NCBI GenBank assembly: GCA_023229545.1
Contig: JALNZB010000006.1
Coordinates: 1 to 64,000, forward strand
Direction of reading: 5' to 3'
Origin: Sulfuritalea sp.
GTDB lineage: Bacteria > Pseudomonadota > Gammaproteobacteria > Burkholderiales > Rhodocyclaceae
DNA length: 64,000 nt
Part shown: positions 27,018 to 36,784 of the stretch, piece by piece
Layout: each line of letters begins with the position of its first letter
Position numbering within the stretch: the first letter of the stretch is position 1
Position numbers and translations under genes: made by a program
The notes under the pieces: model-generated
Database searches by the model: none
What the model was told of the DNA's origin: nothing
Seen by the model: only the letters and a program-made list of their open reading frames with translations

Positions 27018-27490
27018 TGCTCGGCTTCCTTCCAGGCCAAGATCATATGCAGGACGCCATGACCTTCACGCGTATCGACGCAAACGTACTGGACGCCGTC
27101 ATAGCCCAATTGGCGGGCCATGCGCTTACGCAGGGTTTGGAAGTCCGTTCGTAGCTGTGCGATAGGACTAGCGGGGGATGAGGTCAGGGTGACCCATAGG
27201 CATTGATAACCATGAGCCATCCAGTAATTCAGACGATCAAGAACGGCACGCCGAGTGACCCACTGCTTCCGCGACCAGGGCTTACGGCCTTCTGGTTTCG
27301 GCACGTTTCCGCACCCTATATCAAGAAAAGGGGCGGCTGCGCCGCCGGGTGCGGGTGCCACTGGTGTGGCAGGCCGCACCCGGTCAGCGCAACCGCTGCC
27401 TGTTACTGATTCAGGCGCGTCAGAGACCGCAGCTTGAGGCGGTAATGCCGTGGAACTCGAAAAGAATGGGTCATGGCTGTCCATAGCCAT
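27014..27490 (-). CDS. Rolling-circle replication protein, N-terminal ORF
   Basis: 158 residues. A proline/alanine-rich N-terminal third is followed by CLWVTLTSSP (motif 1-like strand) and VDTREGHGVLHMILAW (motif 2-like, with two His, HGVLH). These are the metal-binding half of an HUH nickase; the tyrosine motif is in the next, overlapping ORF. Preceded by three phased iterons. Start ATG at 27490, or 27484 (third codon). Confidence 0.7.
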   Translation of the reverse strand: MAMDSHDPFFSSSTALPPQAAVSDAPESVTGSGCADRVRPATPVAPAPGGAAAPFLDIGCGNVPKPEGRKPWSRKQWVTRRAVLDRLNYWMAHGYQCLWVTLTSSPASPIAQLRTDFQTLRKRMARQLGYDGVQYVCVDTREGHGVLHMILAWKEAEQ

Positions 27491-27493
27491 GAC

Positions 27494-27556
27494 AATACTA
27501 GGTATTAGCAGCCCAGTACTAGTGTTTCGTACCCTAGTACTAGTCCCTGTGTACCC
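27494..27556. repeat. Three 21-bp-phased iterons upstream of rep
   Basis: AATACTAGG at 27494, AGTACTAGT at 27515 and AGTACTAGT at 27536, each start exactly 21 bases apart. They fill the gap between the split rep and the upstream gene. The palindromic cores and two-helical-turn phasing suggest Rep or repressor binding. Confidence 0.75.
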
Positions 27557-27559
27557 TTT

Positions 27560-27943
27560 TTACAACGCTAGCTCCCGGCGCTTCTGGCGAAGCTCTTCAT
27601 TGTCATATTCGCCATTCACACCTTTCCAGAAGTTTCCGAGCTTGGTAACGATATCGAAGGCCATGGACTTGCTGGAAAACTCGGTAACCGGTTTGAACTC
27701 ATCACGGATATTGATGCCGCCTAGGATGGTTTCGTATTTTTTGATGGTGCGCTTGTTGTGTAGCAAAACGAGGACTTTCCAGCCTACAAGGCGGCCAACC
27801 ATGTACATGCCGATGGCGGCTTCCAGCTCGTCGAATTGACCAATGAAGTTGGCAGTAATCTGATCCAGGCGAGTAACAAGAGCAAGAGCCTCGTCCTCCG
27901 TGACAGCGGGGGCTTGCCGGTTTGACTTCTTGGCTTTGGGCAT
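27560..27943 (-). CDS. Unknown element protein
   Basis: 127 residues from the ATG at 27943, which has GGAGGTGG six bases upstream. A basic N-terminus (MPKAKKSNRQ) is followed by a helical, partly hydrophobic middle (AAIGMYMVGRLVGWKVLVLL) and a charged C-terminus (EELRQKRREL). I do not recognise the family. Position just upstream of rep and its iterons suggests a role in replication control or maintenance, which is inference. Confidence 0.7.
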   Translation of the reverse strand: MPKAKKSNRQAPAVTEDEALALVTRLDQITANFIGQFDELEAAIGMYMVGRLVGWKVLVLLHNKRTIKKYETILGGINIRDEFKPVTEFSSKSMAFDIVTKLGNFWKGVNGEYDNEELRQKRRELAL

Positions 27944-28041
27944 GGTGACCACCTCCAATTCGGGTTAATGGGTAACGATAGCCCATTAGGCCGCGTTGAT
28001 CAACTCTCCTCAGCGCCTGTTAGCCGCATTACCCACCGCGC

Positions 28042-28077
28042 CGCCGCCTCTTGCCATATAAGGGGCAGTCGGCGGCG
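28042..28077. other. Strong hairpin, candidate rolling-circle origin
   Basis: CGCCGCC (28042-28048) pairs with GGCGGCG (28071-28077), and inside it TGCC with GGCA, leaving the loop ATATAAGG (minus strand CCTTATAT). It lies in the only sizeable gap of the element (27944-28226). The minus-strand loop sequence CTTATAT resembles nick sites of rolling-circle origins. A second inverted repeat, TAATGGG/CCCATTA, is at 27966-27988. Nothing else was seen in this gap. Confidence 0.5.
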
Positions 28078-28226
28078 CCGTGGATAACGCTACCTATGGG
28101 CTTCCTAGAGCCAATGGAAGCCGGGGAGATTTCCGCATTGCGGGCGTTCAAATACCCAGATCGGCGCAGTTTTTCGTGCAGGTAGCTGCGACAAGTCGCC
28201 GAGCTTGGACAGCGTTATTGCGCCTG

Positions 28227-29051
28227 CTATCTGGACAAGACCATTTGTCCACCTGCTGCACTAACCTTCAATCGGCGTAGAACACTCATACCTATCAGCG
28301 TTGGTGTATTTGGGAGGATAGCAATCTCAACGTTGTCCAAAATGATGCTATTACCGACCCTTATCGAAGGTACAACCTTATTCAAAGTGCCTACATTCCC
28401 GTTGGCCGTCTGCGATCTGCCAAGCGTACTACCTGCCAGGGGAATTCTCATTAGATTTGCTGTGGCGACAGACATCGCGACAGTTGACGCTCCCGTGTCA
28501 ATTACGCCGACAACCGTCACGCCGTTTATCGTCAGGCTTGAGTGAAAGTGCCCACGAGAATCAGCGATGAGCGACAGAAATTGCGGCATATCCGCGCTGT
28601 CCAGATTGCACGCTGATTCTGAACATTCGGGCAAAGCTCGAAGCTTGGCAAGCGGGTTATCGTGTTCAACCCATTTTTTTGCCACTTCATCTCCGCCTTT
28701 AGCTGCCCGTTGATACCAGTAGGCGGCTATTTCAAAACACCGACTGACCAGATATCCGCTTTCGTAGCTCACCGCAAGATTGCGCTGTTCAAGCGCACTC
28801 CCCCTCATAGCGGCCTTGTGAGTCTTTGAGAATGCGGAATCGGGTGTGGACAATGGATGCAATCCGTCCACATCGCCAGGTGCGAAATAGACATCCTCTT
28901 CACACCCTTGAAACTGAGCATAAGCGACGCTGGAAAGCGCACACCCGATGCCAGCCAAGAGCGCAACGAGTAGCCCGCGCCAGACTCCTGGAACGTAAAG
29001 TTTCCGTGATGCCTTCTCTGCCACCCTGACCGTTCCGCACTGAGACGACAT
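28227..29051 (-). CDS. Secreted Sel1-like plus retropepsin-like aspartic protease
   Basis: 274 residues. Signal peptide with hydrophobic core GLLVALLAGIGCALSSVAYA (~residues 26-45); a short TPR/Sel1-like stretch (LEQRNLAVSYESGYL, CFEIAAYWYQRAAKGGDEVA, ~85-125); then a retropepsin-like domain (~150-274) with catalytic GVIDTGASTVAMS and the downstream hydrophobic LIGMSVLRRLKV. Single-domain proteases of this clan act as homodimers. The substrate is unknown. It is the cargo gene of the integrated element, between rep and int. ATG at 29051 preceded by GGGGA. Confidence 0.85.
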   Translation of the reverse strand: MSSQCGTVRVAEKASRKLYVPGVWRGLLVALLAGIGCALSSVAYAQFQGCEEDVYFAPGDVDGLHPLSTPDSAFSKTHKAAMRGSALEQRNLAVSYESGYLVSRCFEIAAYWYQRAAKGGDEVAKKWVEHDNPLAKLRALPECSESACNLDSADMPQFLSLIADSRGHFHSSLTINGVTVVGVIDTGASTVAMSVATANLMRIPLAGSTLGRSQTANGNVGTLNKVVPSIRVGNSIILDNVEIAILPNTPTLIGMSVLRRLKVSAAGGQMVLSR

Positions 29052-29158
29052 AACTTCCCCTTATCGGACATCCGAAACGGAATCGCAACTCGTAGACCCT
29101 ACCAACGAGTTGAGACACCGATAGTCAATGCTTTGCATGATTAACCTAATGTTGTCAA

Positions 29159-30373
29159 TCATGCCGCATGACTCCGCAATAGTATTACATCCGCCCCGAT
29201 TTTGAGCCTATCAAGATAATCAGCCCATTCTTGCATCATTTTTTTTCGTTCAGGAAGATACTCAGCGCGATTATATGCAGCCCGTACCGCATTCTTTTCC
29301 GCATGGGCTAACTGACGTTCGATCACGTCATGACGATAGCCTTGCTCATTAAGCAGAGTGGACGCCGTTGATCTGAATCCGTGCCCGGTCATTCGGCCTT
29401 TGTAACCCATCCGCGCGAGCGCATACACCACCGTATTTTCGCTAATGGGGCGCTCACGGCTTGTCGATGAGGGAAGCACTAGACGCCCCCCGCCAGTTAG
29501 GGCCTGCAAGCGTTTAAGCACTTCTAGCGCCTGCCGTGACAGCGGCACGATATGCGCCTCGCGCATCTTCATAATCTCGGCAGGAATGCGCCACAGCGCC
29601 GCGTCCAGGTCAAACTGCGACCATTCGGCAAAACGAACTTCTTTCGTTCGCTGAAAGGTCAATGCCAATAGCTGCATAGCCGCCTTCGTAGTTGCATCGC
29701 CACGGTAATTGTCGATAGCACGCAATAGCTCGGCGTACTCTGCCGGATCGGTGAGCGCCGCATAGTGCTCTTGCTTCACGGTGGATAGGGCACCGCGCAA
29801 GCTTGGCACGGGATCAGTAATCGCTCTCCCTGTGGCGATTGCGTAGCGGAAGATTGCGCCGCAATGTTGCTGAATGCGATGCGCCATATCCGCGATGCCC
29901 CGGCTCTCGATTGCTCGCAGCATCATTAGCAATTCAGGAGCAGTAATTTCGGTGATCGCTCTGCCACCGATAGCCGGAAAGGCATTGCGCTCCAATGCGG
30001 ATTTGGTTTTGCTGGCATAGCTTTCCGTCCACGTTTTACCGCGCGTCGCCATCCATTCGCGTGCCAGTGCCTCGAAGGTATTGGAACCGGCCTCGGCTTT
30101 GGCCTGCTTTTCTGATTTTCTTTGCGCCCCAGGATCGGCACCGGCAGCAATCAGCGTCCGAGCTTCTTCACGCCTTTCCCGTGCAAGTTTGAGGGGAACA
30201 TCTGGATAGACTCCCATCGACAGCGTCTTGCGCTTCCCATCGAAGCGGTAATCCAGCCGCCACCAGCGGGAACCATCAGGATTGAGAAGGAGATACAGGC
30301 CGCGCTCATCGGATAAGCGCACGGGCTTGTCTTTGGGTTTGCTGTTTTTTATTGCCGTGTCAGTAAGTGCCAT
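29159..30373 (-). CDS. int: P4-type tyrosine integrase
   Basis: 404 residues. N-terminal DUF4102-type domain (LTDTAIKNSKPKDKPVRLSD, GLYLLLNPDGSRWWRLDYRF), an SAM-like core-binding domain and a catalytic domain with Arg in QRTKEVRFAEW, His-x-x-Arg in GHGFRSTAS, His in QLAHAEKNAV and nucleophile Tyr in AAYNRAEYLPER. Complete and apparently active. It lies 163 bases from tRNA-Val(TAC), the target. Inverted and direct TTACTGTC repeats directly abut its start codon, suggesting self-regulation. Confidence 0.96.
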   Translation of the reverse strand: MALTDTAIKNSKPKDKPVRLSDERGLYLLLNPDGSRWWRLDYRFDGKRKTLSMGVYPDVPLKLARERREEARTLIAAGADPGAQRKSEKQAKAEAGSNTFEALAREWMATRGKTWTESYASKTKSALERNAFPAIGGRAITEITAPELLMMLRAIESRGIADMAHRIQQHCGAIFRYAIATGRAITDPVPSLRGALSTVKQEHYAALTDPAEYAELLRAIDNYRGDATTKAAMQLLALTFQRTKEVRFAEWSQFDLDAALWRIPAEIMKMREAHIVPLSRQALEVLKRLQALTGGGRLVLPSSTSRERPISENTVVYALARMGYKGRMTGHGFRSTASTLLNEQGYRHDVIERQLAHAEKNAVRAAYNRAEYLPERKKMMQEWADYLDRLKIGADVILLRSHAA

Positions 30374-30431
30374 GACAGTAACTCTCCCGATAGGTAGGCT
30401 GTTACTGTCAAGGTTACTGCCACTTACTGTC
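30374..30431. promoter_or_regulatory. Arm-type repeats, integrase end
   Basis: Direct copies of TTACTGTC at 30402 and 30424, a variant TTACTGCC at 30414 and an inverted copy GACAGTAAC at 30374-30382 next to the int ATG. They match the GTTACCGTCAA pair at the opposite end of the element. Confidence 0.65.
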
Positions 30432-30466
30432 GGATGTCAATAAACTGGATCGGACCGCATTGGCGT

Positions 30467-30505
30467 AAAAAAGCCCGTAAAGACTTGATCTATACGGGCT
30501 TTTTT
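30467..30505 (-). terminator. Terminator downstream of tRNA-Val(TAC)
   Basis: GCCCGTA/TACGGGC stem with flanking A6 and T6 runs (bidirectional). It is carried by the element, so it replaces the terminator displaced to the ppiD side. Confidence 0.9.
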
Positions 30506-30536
30506 GGACTTCGTTGGACTGCGTGAAACTAGAAAC

Positions 30537-30612
30537 TGGTGGGTGCTGACGGGGTCGAACCGCCGACATTCGCCTTGTAAGGGCGACGCTCTACCAACTG
30601 AGCTAAGCACCC
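30537..30612 (-). tRNA. tRNA-Val (anticodon TAC)
   Basis: 76-nt cloverleaf with encoded CCA. Acceptor GGGTGCT/AGCACCC, anticodon stem TCGCC/GGCGA with loop CTTACAA (anticodon TAC), T-loop TTCGACC. Its 3' portion is the integration site of the element. Confidence 0.97.
30542..30560. repeat. Attachment site within tRNA-Val(TAC)
   Basis: Same 19 bases as 25801-25819. It covers the acceptor 3' strand and T-arm of the tRNA. Confidence 0.85.
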
Positions 30613-30671
30613 GCTGAATGACCACTGCCCACTTCAGGCGAGCGGTCGTGATTCTATCAGGTCATGCTCTC

Positions 30672-33098
<2,427 letters not shown>

Positions 33099-33174
33099 CG
33101 TGTCCTTCGGTTATGAGTCACGCCATCCACATTGGGGCAGGTGACCGGTATTCAAGGCGGCGTCTGGTGCCGAA

Positions 33175-34443
33175 TCAGTTCGAGCCGGAGACCTTGGGTT
33201 GATCGGCGTAGATCATCAAAGGCCGAGCGCCCGTTTCAATGGTATTTTCGTCGATCACGACCTTGCTCACGCTGTCCGTGGTGGGAATTTCGTACATGGT
33301 ATCGAGCAGCACATTCTCCAGAATCGAGCGCAGTCCGCGTGCGCCGGTCTTGCGCTTCAACGCCTTCTTGGCAATGGCCTGAAGCGCCGAAGGGCGCACT
33401 TCAAGTTCCACACCTTCCATGGCAAACAGCTTGTGATACTGCTTGATCAGGGCATTCTTCGGTTCCACCAAAATTTGGACCAGCGCGGCTTCGTCGAGTT
33501 CCTGCAAGGTCGCGATCACCGGCAGGCGACCGATCAACTCCGGAATCAGGCCGAACTTGATCATGTCTTCGGGCTCGACCTGCTTCAGCATCTCGCTGAC
33601 ATTGCCCGCGTCGCGGCTTTTCACCTCGGCGCCAAAGCCGATGCCGCCCTTCTCGGAGCGATTGCGAATCACCTTGTCCAAGCCGTCGAAAGCACCACCG
33701 CAGACAAACAGGATGTTGGTGGTATCGATCTGGATGAAATCCTGGTTAGGATGCTTGCGCCCGCCCTGCGGTGGAATGCTGGCGATGGTGCCTTCGATGA
33801 GTTTCAGCAGCGCCTGCTGCACGCCCTCGCCGGAAACATCGCGGGTGATCGAGGGGTTGTCCGACTTACGTGAAATCTTGTCGATCTCGTCGATATAGAC
33901 AATTCCCTGCTGGGCCTTCTCGACATCGTGATCGCACTTTTGCAGCAACTTCTGGATGATGTTCTCGACATCCTCGCCGACATAGCCCGCTTCAGTCAGG
34001 GTCGTCGCGTCGGCCATGACGAAAGGCACGTTGAGCATGCGCGCCATGGTCTGTGCCAGCAAGGTCTTGCCCGATCCGGTGGGACCGATCAGCAGGATGT
34101 TGCTCTTCGACAGTTCAATGCCGTCGCTGCCCTTTTCCTGATGGCGGATGCGCTTGTAGTGGTTGTAGACCGCGACAGCAAGAATCTTCTTCGCCGAATC
34201 CTGTCCGATCACGTACTGGTCGAGCATCTCGCGGATCTCTTTCGGCGCCGGCAATTCGCGCTTGGCCGTGCCCGCAGGCACGGCGGCGATCTCGTCGCGA
34301 ATGATGTCGTTGCACAGCTCGATGCACTCGTCGCAGATAAAAACCGACGGACCAGCTATCAGCTTCTTGACTTCATGCTGGCTCTTGCCGCAAAAGGAGC
34401 AATACAACAGCTTTTCGCCGCTACCCGATTTCTTTTCCGCCAT
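33175..34443 (-). CDS. clpX: ATP-dependent Clp protease ATPase subunit ClpX
   Basis: 422 residues. N-terminal four-Cys zinc domain (LYCSFCGKS, FICDECIELC), Walker A GPTGSGKTLLAQ, Walker B GIVYIDEIDKI and the ClpP-docking loop containing IGF (GGIGFGAEV). It unfolds substrates for ClpP. ATG at 34443, 24 bases after clpP. Confidence 0.98.
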   Translation of the reverse strand: MAEKKSGSGEKLLYCSFCGKSQHEVKKLIAGPSVFICDECIELCNDIIRDEIAAVPAGTAKRELPAPKEIREMLDQYVIGQDSAKKILAVAVYNHYKRIRHQEKGSDGIELSKSNILLIGPTGSGKTLLAQTMARMLNVPFVMADATTLTEAGYVGEDVENIIQKLLQKCDHDVEKAQQGIVYIDEIDKISRKSDNPSITRDVSGEGVQQALLKLIEGTIASIPPQGGRKHPNQDFIQIDTTNILFVCGGAFDGLDKVIRNRSEKGGIGFGAEVKSRDAGNVSEMLKQVEPEDMIKFGLIPELIGRLPVIATLQELDEAALVQILVEPKNALIKQYHKLFAMEGVELEVRPSALQAIAKKALKRKTGARGLRSILENVLLDTMYEIPTTDSVSKVVIDENTIETGARPLMIYADQPKVSGSN

Positions 34444-34467
34444 CTTCGTCTCCGTCCGTGCGAATGC

Positions 34468-35142
34468 TCAAGCCTTGGCGGCTTCGTCGCGACGGGTTAG
34501 CACCTTGTCGACCAGGCCGTACTCCACCGCCGCCTCGGCTGAAAGGAAGTTGTCGCGATCGGTATCGCGCTCGACGCGCTCAATCGACTGGCCGGTGTGG
34601 TGCGCCAGCATGCTGTTGAGCTTCTGCTTGAGGAACAGGATTTCCTTGGCATGAATCTCGATGTCCGAGGCCTGCCCTTGAAAACCGCCCATCGGCTGGT
34701 GAATCATCACGCGCGAATTCGGCAGGCAAAAACGCTTGCCCTTCTCGCCCGCCGCCAGGAGAAATGAACCCATGCTGGCCGCCTGGCCGATACACAGCGT
34801 CGACACGTGCGGCTTGATGAACTGCATGGTGTCGTAAATGGCCATCCCGGCTGTGACAGACCCGCCCGGCGAGTTGATGTAGAAGAAGATGTCCTTGTCC
34901 GGATTTTCGGATTCAAGAAACAGCAGTTGCGCCACGATCACGTTGGCCGTTGAATCGTTGACCGGTCCAACCAGGAAAATCACCCGCTCGCGCAGCAGGC
35001 GCGAGTAGATGTCATAGGCCCGCTCGCCACGACCGCTGGTCTCGATGACCATGGGCACCAGGCCCAGCGCCTGCGTGTCGGGGGTGGGTGCGTCGTAGGC
35101 ACCCTGTCGCGAACCGTACATGGACATCTCCGGCAAGATCAT
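34468..35142 (-). CDS. clpP: ATP-dependent Clp protease proteolytic subunit ClpP
   Basis: 224 residues. Catalytic Ser in GQAASMGSFLLAAG and His in RVMIHQPMGG; N-terminus around LGLVPMVIETSGRGERAYD. Self-assembles into a tetradecamer capped by ClpX. The ATG at 35142 overlaps the tig stop (ATGA), supporting coupling; ATGs at 35127 and 35121 are alternatives, the latter with GGAG at ideal spacing. Open sequence upstream of 35142 belongs to tig. Confidence 0.97.
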   Translation of the reverse strand: MILPEMSMYGSRQGAYDAPTPDTQALGLVPMVIETSGRGERAYDIYSRLLRERVIFLVGPVNDSTANVIVAQLLFLESENPDKDIFFYINSPGGSVTAGMAIYDTMQFIKPHVSTLCIGQAASMGSFLLAAGEKGKRFCLPNSRVMIHQPMGGFQGQASDIEIHAKEILFLKQKLNSMLAHHTGQSIERVERDTDRDNFLSAEAAVEYGLVDKVLTRRDEAAKA

Positions 35143-36488
35143 GCTGTATTTCCCATTAGTGCATCGAAAGCGATGGGGGTTTCGCTGACCTGGGCATTGG
35201 CGAGTACCCAATCCACCACATTGCTCTCCAACGCCAGCGCCTCGGCCTCGGCCAGTCGCTGTGGCTGGGAATAGTACCAGCGCACCACTTCCTTGGGGTC
35301 TTCGAAGGTTTCGGCAAACTCGTCCACGATGGTACGCACTTGTTCGGGTTTCACATGAAGGTCCTTGGCCTTCACCAGCTCGGCCATCAGCAAGCCAAGC
35401 TTGACCCGGCGCGTCGCCTGCTCGCCGAACCAGGACGCCTGGACGGGAATGTTCTTCATCCCCATGCCGCGCGATTCCATGTCGCGGCGCGCCGCCTCGG
35501 CCATCTGCTCGGCTTCCATCTCGACCAGCGCCTTCGGCACCTCGATCGGATTCACCGCCAGCAGCGCTTCCATCACCTGTTCCTTGACCTTTGCCAGCAA
35601 ACGCTTCTTCACTTCGCGTTGCAGATTCAAACTCACCTCGGCACGCATCTTGTCCACATCACCGTCGGCGACTCCGAGTTGCTTTGCAAAGTCGGCATCA
35701 ATCTCCGGCAGGCGGGGAGCCTCGACCTTCTTCATGGTCAACTCGAACTGGACGGTCTCGCCGGCCAACTCTTTCGCCTGATAGTCGGCGGGGAAAGTGA
35801 CATCGAAGGTTTTCTGCTCACCGGCCTTGAGGCCTTCAAGGTTGGCCTCGAAATCCGGCAGCATCTGGCCGCCACCCAACAGCACCGCAAAGTCGCTGGC
35901 CTTGCCGCCGGGGAATTCCTCGCCGTTCTTGCGCCCGATGAAATCGATCACCAAACGATCTTCCTTCGCCGCGCCACGGTCGATCTCGGCATACGAAACG
36001 CGCTGCTTGCGCAGGACCTCGATGGTCTTATCGACTTCGGCCTCGGTCACCGTCAGGGTGGGCTTTTCGATGGTCTGCCCGGAGACATCCGCCGCCACGA
36101 CATCGGGATAGACCTCGAACACGGCAGTAAAGCTGATTTGACCCGTGCCGCCATCGGAGTTTGGCTCCATGCGGGGCTCGATGCGCGGATAGCCGGCGAC
36201 GCGCAGATTCTGTTCGCGCACCTTCTCGCCGTAGGCTTTTTCCACCGCCGCGCCAATCGCATCGGAACGCGCTTGCGAGCCATATTGCTGGGCAACCATT
36301 TTCATCGGCACCTTGCCGGGACGGAAACCCGCCATTTTCACGGTGCGCGACATGCGCTTCAGGCGCTGCTCGACATCCTTTTCGATCTCGGCCTGAACCA
36401 CCGCGATGTCGATGCGCCTTTCCAGCGCGCTGGTCGGCTTGATTGCCGCGTCCGTCGTTGCCTTGTCCGTCATCTCTATATCCGTCAT
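35139..36488 (-). CDS. tig: Trigger factor
   Basis: Ribosome-associated chaperone and prolyl isomerase. About 449 residues with the ribosome-docking signature GFRPGKVPMKMV (~residue 40), a central FKBP-type domain (KEDRLVIDFIGRKNGEEFPG) and the helical C-domain. Candidate ATGs are 36500, 36488 and 36473; the ribosome-binding sites are all weak, so the start is uncertain by a few codons. The frame upstream of 36500 runs into tRNA-Leu and is not coding. First gene of tig-clpP-clpX-lon. Confidence 0.96.
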   Translation of the reverse strand: MTDIEMTDKATTDAAIKPTSALERRIDIAVVQAEIEKDVEQRLKRMSRTVKMAGFRPGKVPMKMVAQQYGSQARSDAIGAAVEKAYGEKVREQNLRVAGYPRIEPRMEPNSDGGTGQISFTAVFEVYPDVVAADVSGQTIEKPTLTVTEAEVDKTIEVLRKQRVSYAEIDRGAAKEDRLVIDFIGRKNGEEFPGGKASDFAVLLGGGQMLPDFEANLEGLKAGEQKTFDVTFPADYQAKELAGETVQFELTMKKVEAPRLPEIDADFAKQLGVADGDVDKMRAEVSLNLQREVKKRLLAKVKEQVMEALLAVNPIEVPKALVEMEAEQMAEAARRDMESRGMGMKNIPVQASWFGEQATRRVKLGLLMAELVKAKDLHVKPEQVRTIVDEFAETFEDPKEVVRWYYSQPQRLAEAEALALESNVVDWVLANAQVSETPIAFDALMGNTA

Positions 36489-36540
36489 CGAAAAATTCAT
36501 TAAAAAAACCGCACCCGCACCCAACTCTGCGCCCAAACGC

Positions 36541-36625
36541 TGGTGCCCAGGAAGGGACTCGAACCCCCACGCCTCGCGGCGCCAGAACCTAAATCTGGTG
36601 CGTCTACCAATTCCGCCACCTGGGC
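36541..36625 (-). tRNA. tRNA-Leu (anticodon TAG)
   Basis: 85-nt type II tRNA with long variable arm and encoded CCA. Acceptor GCCCAGG/CCTGGGC, anticodon stem CCAGA/TCTGG with loop TTTAGGT. It lies 52-68 bases upstream of tig, same strand. Confidence 0.97.
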
Positions 36626-36784
36626 GCATGTCGCAAGCGGCCAACAGTGGCCCCGAACGACACGACGTGGATGGCGAATTTTACCCGCTTTCAACATTTC
36701 TTTCTCTCGGAGAACAGTCGGTCGGCGCGCCAAAGACCCGGAAGCCCTCTGTCCCTTGCTTCTATATATATACTGCCACCGCAC

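Larger units (their letters stand above)
25801..30560. mobile_element. Integrated ~4.8 kb rolling-circle-type element in tRNA-Val(TAC)
   Basis: Bounded by a 19-bp direct repeat (25801-25819 and 30542-30560) derived from the 3' end of tRNA-Val(TAC). It carries, all on the minus strand from the tRNA end: a tyrosine integrase, a secreted retropepsin-like protease, an unknown 127-residue protein, a rolling-circle Rep split into two overlapping ORFs, a small OB-fold/ssDNA-binding candidate and an AlpA-type regulator. Arm-type repeats lie near both ends. No structural, Zot, relaxase/T4SS or resistance gene is seen. It brings its own tRNA 3' end and terminator, so the tRNA stays intact. Confidence 0.85.

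Noticed and set aside
27494..27556. Short regularly spaced repeats as a CRISPR array
   Set aside because: Only three 9-bp motifs with 12-bp gaps, no long repeats, no spacers and no cas genes; better read as iterons.
28080..28280. 66-codon plus-strand ORF in the element gap
   Set aside because: Overlaps the hairpin and the 3' end of the protease gene; no ribosome-binding site or recognisable feature.
35340..36503. 387-codon plus-strand frame
   Set aside because: Antisense to trigger factor.
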